Made by a program: the position numbers and the translations under genes | Source of the DNA: Chlorobiota bacterium | Lineage (GTDB): Bacteria; Bacteroidota; Bacteroidia; Bacteroidales; JAADGE01 | Assembly: GCA_030592825.1 (NCBI GenBank) | Contig: JAUVIG010000295.1 | Span: 1-5,206 of the forward strand | Direction: 5' to 3' | DNA length: 5,206 bases | Shown: positions 2,341 to 5,206 of the stretch, piece after piece | Layout: each line of letters begins with the position of its first letter | How positions within the stretch are numbered: the first letter of the stretch is position 1 | Notes under the pieces: generated by a model | Databases searched by the model: none | What the model was told of the DNA's origin: nothing | What the model saw: the letters and a program-made list of their open reading frames with translations, nothing else

Positions 2341-5206
2341 ATGCAAAAATTAATCATAGCAATTAAGGAACACACAGTTTTCGGGTATGTTTTTGCAGCT
2401 TTTTTTACCAAACGAAAGAATAAACATTTTATTGAGATTACCGAAAATGTATCTTTAATGCATTCCGAAAATCAATCTGATAAGTTTAATAAACAAGAAA
2501 AAGCAATTATAAAAACCATTGACAGTTATTCTGATCAAAATCTGACCAAAATTTTCGGGAAAAAGAAAAAAACACAAGATTTTCTTAAAACTGTTTCAAA
2601 AGATGATATCCAAAAAAGAATCAGACCCTTTATTGAAAAACGCCTGTATTCCGTTATTGAGAAACTTAAAGAATACGATATTGATTTATATATTAAAAAA
2701 GATAAATTTAATACATTACATAATGAAGATAATATAGCATTATTTAAAGAGCCGGCTTCTACCGTATTTAATATTGAAAAAGAAGAAAACGGAACAAAGT
2801 ATTATTTATCAATTAAACATAAGGGTATAAAAATCAATTTAAACGGAAAGAAAGGATTAATTATAAGCAATGAGCCTTGCAGTTTGTTATTAGATAATAA
2901 TTTGTATTTATTTGAAGATATTGACGGAAAAAAACTTCTTCCTTTTTTTGAAAAGACTCATATTTTTGTGCCGAAATCTGCGGAAAAAAAATGGTTTGAA
3001 GCTTTTGCCGTAAAAGCTATAAAAAAATATGAGGTTAATGCCGTAGGATTTTCTATAGAGGAAAAATCATTTTCGTCTAAAGCCAAATTAGTTCTTGAAA
3101 AAGATTGGAAAGGGGAATATACTTTTGTGCTTTATTTTCAATACGGGAATGATGTGTACAGTGCCGGAAAAAAACTCGAAACGAAATTGGATTTTGATGA
3201 AGCGAATTTCATTTTTGTGAAGAGTATCAGAAATAAAGCATGGGAAAATAAAATTGTTAAGCATATATCGGACACAGGATTAATAAGTCAGCTTGATAAT
3301 AATTATAAACTTACTAAAAACGGACTTGAAAAAAAAGAACAGAGATATAAAACAATTGCATGGATAAGGAAAAATATAAAGAAAATTACAAATGCCGGAA
3401 TTCAATTTGAACAAAATCTTTATAAGCGTGAATATTTTACCCAAGATATATCTTTAGATATTAAGACAGAACAAAAAAAAGATTGGTTCGATATATACGG
3501 AACAGTTAAGTTCGGTGAATTTGAAATTCCTTTTATTAAACTGAAAGATAATATTTTAAGTGAAAACCGTGAGTTTATTTTGCCCGATAAAACTATTGCA
3601 ATTATTCCTGAAGAATGGTTTGCAAAATATTCGGAGGTGTTTATGTTTGGTGAAGAAAGTCATGATAAACTACAATTAAGAAAAATACATTTTGAAGCAA
3701 TCAAAAATGCCGAAATTAAAGGTATTGATGCCGGCTTTAAAGAAAATATTAAAAAGCTGCTGCAGTTTAATGATTTTGAAGTTGAACTTCCGAAAGATAT
3801 TAAGGCTGAATTAAGACCTTATCAAAAAGACGGTTTTAAATGGCTGTATTTTCTGCAACAAAATAATTTCGGCGGATGCTTGGCAGATGATATGGGTTTG
3901 GGAAAAACTGTACAAACAATCACCCTGTTACAAAAAACTCTTGAAGACAGAAAATCTAATCAAAAAAATTCGATTAAAAGCAAGTCTGATGAATCTCAAT
4001 TAAGTATATTCGGGCAAACTGAAAAAGAAGTTGAGTACCAAAAAAAACCGAGTTTGATTGTTATGCCGGTATCCTTAATTCATAACTGGGAAAATGAAAT
4101 TAAACGTTTTGCTCCCAAATTAAAAGTTACTAAATACAGAGGAAATAACAGGCATAAAAAGATTGAAAAATTCGGGAATTATGATGTTATTCTTGCCGGA
4201 TATGCAACTGTAAGAAACGATATTGAACTTCTTCAAGAAATTGAATTATTATATGTGATATTAGATGAGAGCCAGTTTATTAAAAATTCAAATTCTAAAA
4301 CCTATAAAGCTGTTTTGGAATTAGATTCTGAATATAAACTTGTTTTAACCGGCACACCTATTGAAAATTCATTATCTGATCTTTGGTCGCAAATGAATTT
4401 CATAAATAACGGGATGTTGGGTGATAAGAATTTTTTTATTCAAACTTTTCAAAACCCTGTTGAAAAGGAACATGATGAATTGCAAGGACAGAAGTTGAAG
4501 AATATAATTAATCCGTTTATTTTAAGACGTAAAAAAAGTGAAGTTGCAAAAGACTTACCGCCTTTAACAGAGCAAATTGTATACTGTGGATTAGATGATG
4601 AACAAAAATCTTTCTACGAAACCGAAAAATCGAAAATGAGAAATAAATTCATAGAGATGATTGAAACCGGGAAAAAGAAGTCATTATCGTTTGAGATTTT
4701 AAGTGCATTAAATAAATTGAGACAAATATCTAATCATCCGGTTATGATTGATGAAAAATACAAAGGTGAATCGGGTAAGTATAACGAAATATTAAGAAGT
4801 ATTGAAAGTTTAACTTCTGAAAATCATAAAGTTTTAATTTTCTCATCTTTTGTAAAGCATCTGAATTTATTTGCGAAATATTTTGATAATGAAAATATAA
4901 AATATTCAATGTTAACCGGAAAAACGAAGAATAGGGAAGAAGTAATATCTGAATTCCAGAGTGTTAATGAAAATAAGATATTTTTAATTTCAATAAAAGC
5001 AGGCGGAACCGGTTTGAATTTAACAGAAGCTGATTATGTTTTTATAATTGATCCTTGGTGGAATCCTGCCGTTGAAAAACAAGCCGTAAACCGTGCTCAT
5101 CGTATAGGACAAGATAAAAAAGTAATGGTTTACAGGTATATAAGTAAAAATACAATTGAAGAAAAGATTCTTAAACTTCAAGAGAAAAAAACTCAATTGG
5201 CAGAAA
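2341..5206 (+). CDS. SNF2-family DNA-dependent ATPase/helicase, 3' end cut by window
   Basis: The start ATG follows an in-frame stop at 2335-2337; 955 codons are visible and the frame is still open at the window edge. Residues 1 to about 480 are the lineage-specific N-terminal region, including a segment around 180-245 (NNLYLFEDIDGKKLLPFFEK). I see no CxC...CxH SWIM zinc motif. The ATPase core begins near 490 (LRPYQKDGFKWL). It contains motif I DDMGLGKT (516-523), motif Ia PSLIVMPVSLIHNWENE (570-586), motif II DESQ (642-645, Ser in place of the commoner Ala), motif III LTGTPIEN (669-676) and the LRRKKSEV segment. The C-terminal lobe has motif IV VLIFSSF (831-837), motif V AGGTGLNLT (887-895) and motif VI Q914/R918 with AHRIGQ (919-924). 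The last visible residues (TIEEKILKLQEKKTQLAE) are typical of the family's end, so only a short tail is missing. Such enzymes use ATP to translocate on duplex DNA and remodel DNA-protein complexes in the cytoplasm; the specific role here is unknown. A charged insert at 527-569 carries QLSIF. Confidence 0.97.
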   Translation, partial: MQKLIIAIKEHTVFGYVFAAFFTKRKNKHFIEITENVSLMHSENQSDKFNKQEKAIIKTIDSYSDQNLTKIFGKKKKTQDFLKTVSKDDIQKRIRPFIEKRLYSVIEKLKEYDIDLYIKKDKFNTLHNEDNIALFKEPASTVFNIEKEENGTKYYLSIKHKGIKINLNGKKGLIISNEPCSLLLDNNLYLFEDIDGKKLLPFFEKTHIFVPKSAEKKWFEAFAVKAIKKYEVNAVGFSIEEKSFSSKAKLVLEKDWKGEYTFVLYFQYGNDVYSAGKKLETKLDFDEANFIFVKSIRNKAWENKIVKHISDTGLISQLDNNYKLTKNGLEKKEQRYKTIAWIRKNIKKITNAGIQFEQNLYKREYFTQDISLDIKTEQKKDWFDIYGTVKFGEFEIPFIKLKDNILSENREFILPDKTIAIIPEEWFAKYSEVFMFGEESHDKLQLRKIHFEAIKNAEIKGIDAGFKENIKKLLQFNDFEVELPKDIKAELRPYQKDGFKWLYFLQQNNFGGCLADDMGLGKTVQTITLLQKTLEDRKSNQKNSIKSKSDESQLSIFGQTEKEVEYQKKPSLIVMPVSLIHNWENEIKRFAPKLKVTKYRGNNRHKKIEKFGNYDVILAGYATVRNDIELLQEIELLYVILDESQFIKNSNSKTYKAVLELDSEYKLVLTGTPIENSLSDLWSQMNFINNGMLGDKNFFIQTFQNPVEKEHDELQGQKLKNIINPFILRRKKSEVAKDLPPLTEQIVYCGLDDEQKSFYETEKSKMRNKFIEMIETGKKKSLSFEILSALNKLRQISNHPVMIDEKYKGESGKYNEILRSIESLTSENHKVLIFSSFVKHLNLFAKYFDNENIKYSMLTGKTKNREEVISEFQSVNENKIFLISIKAGGTGLNLTEADYVFIIDPWWNPAVEKQAVNRAHRIGQDKKVMVYRYISKNTIEEKILKLQEKKTQLAE

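Noticed and set aside
4258..4272. Loss of helicase activity from the DESQ Walker B variant
   Set aside because: The Asp and Glu needed for Mg-ATP are both present. Only the third position differs from DEAQ/DEAH, and the other motifs are intact.

Overview
The window looks like an AT-rich chromosomal segment from a Bacteroidota bacterium. The grounds are a TAnnTTTG-type promoter box (TACCTTTG, 2307-2314) just upstream of a gene without a Shine-Dalgarno site, the style of the small secreted protein, and a long SNF2-family ATPase of the type seen in that phylum. No RNA gene, CRISPR array or complete insertion sequence is visible. Genus cannot be told from this sequence.

Layout. (1) Positions 1-320, minus strand: the first copy of a compact module of very small overlapping ORFs, cut by the left edge of the window. 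(2) 320-507: an intergenic regulatory region with a perfect 15-nt palindrome, a separated 8-bp inverted repeat, a possible promoter and a strong Shine-Dalgarno. (3) 508-978, plus: a 156-residue secreted protein of unknown function. (4) 1004-1169: a short element with perfect 21-bp inverted ends and a possible TA target duplication, MITE-like, lying between that gene and its apparent terminator (1185-1219). (5) 1220-1390: non-coding, with a 12-bp inverted repeat. (6) 1391-1735, minus: the second, complete copy of the small-ORF module, whose 1493-1695 part is a direct repeat of 1-203. (7) about 1738-2121, plus: a broken remnant of what looks like an outer-membrane beta-barrel gene. (8) 2122-2306: intergenic, with a 66-nt imperfect hairpin built of 8-nt units. 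(9) 2341 to the right edge, plus: a SNF2/DEAD-box-like helicase, 955 codons visible, missing only its extreme C-terminus.

The helicase is the only gene whose family can be named securely. The left 2.1 kb is accessory DNA: duplicated micro-ORFs, a mobile-element relic and a decayed gene. The most unusual part is the duplicated micro-ORF module on the minus strand. Its three ORFs overlap start to stop (1 nt and 11 nt). In the middle ORF, three of the four differences between the copies are synonymous, which suggests a translated 43-residue basic peptide next to a 41-residue acidic one. I do not recognise either product. A toxin-antitoxin-like or immunity role is only a hypothesis.
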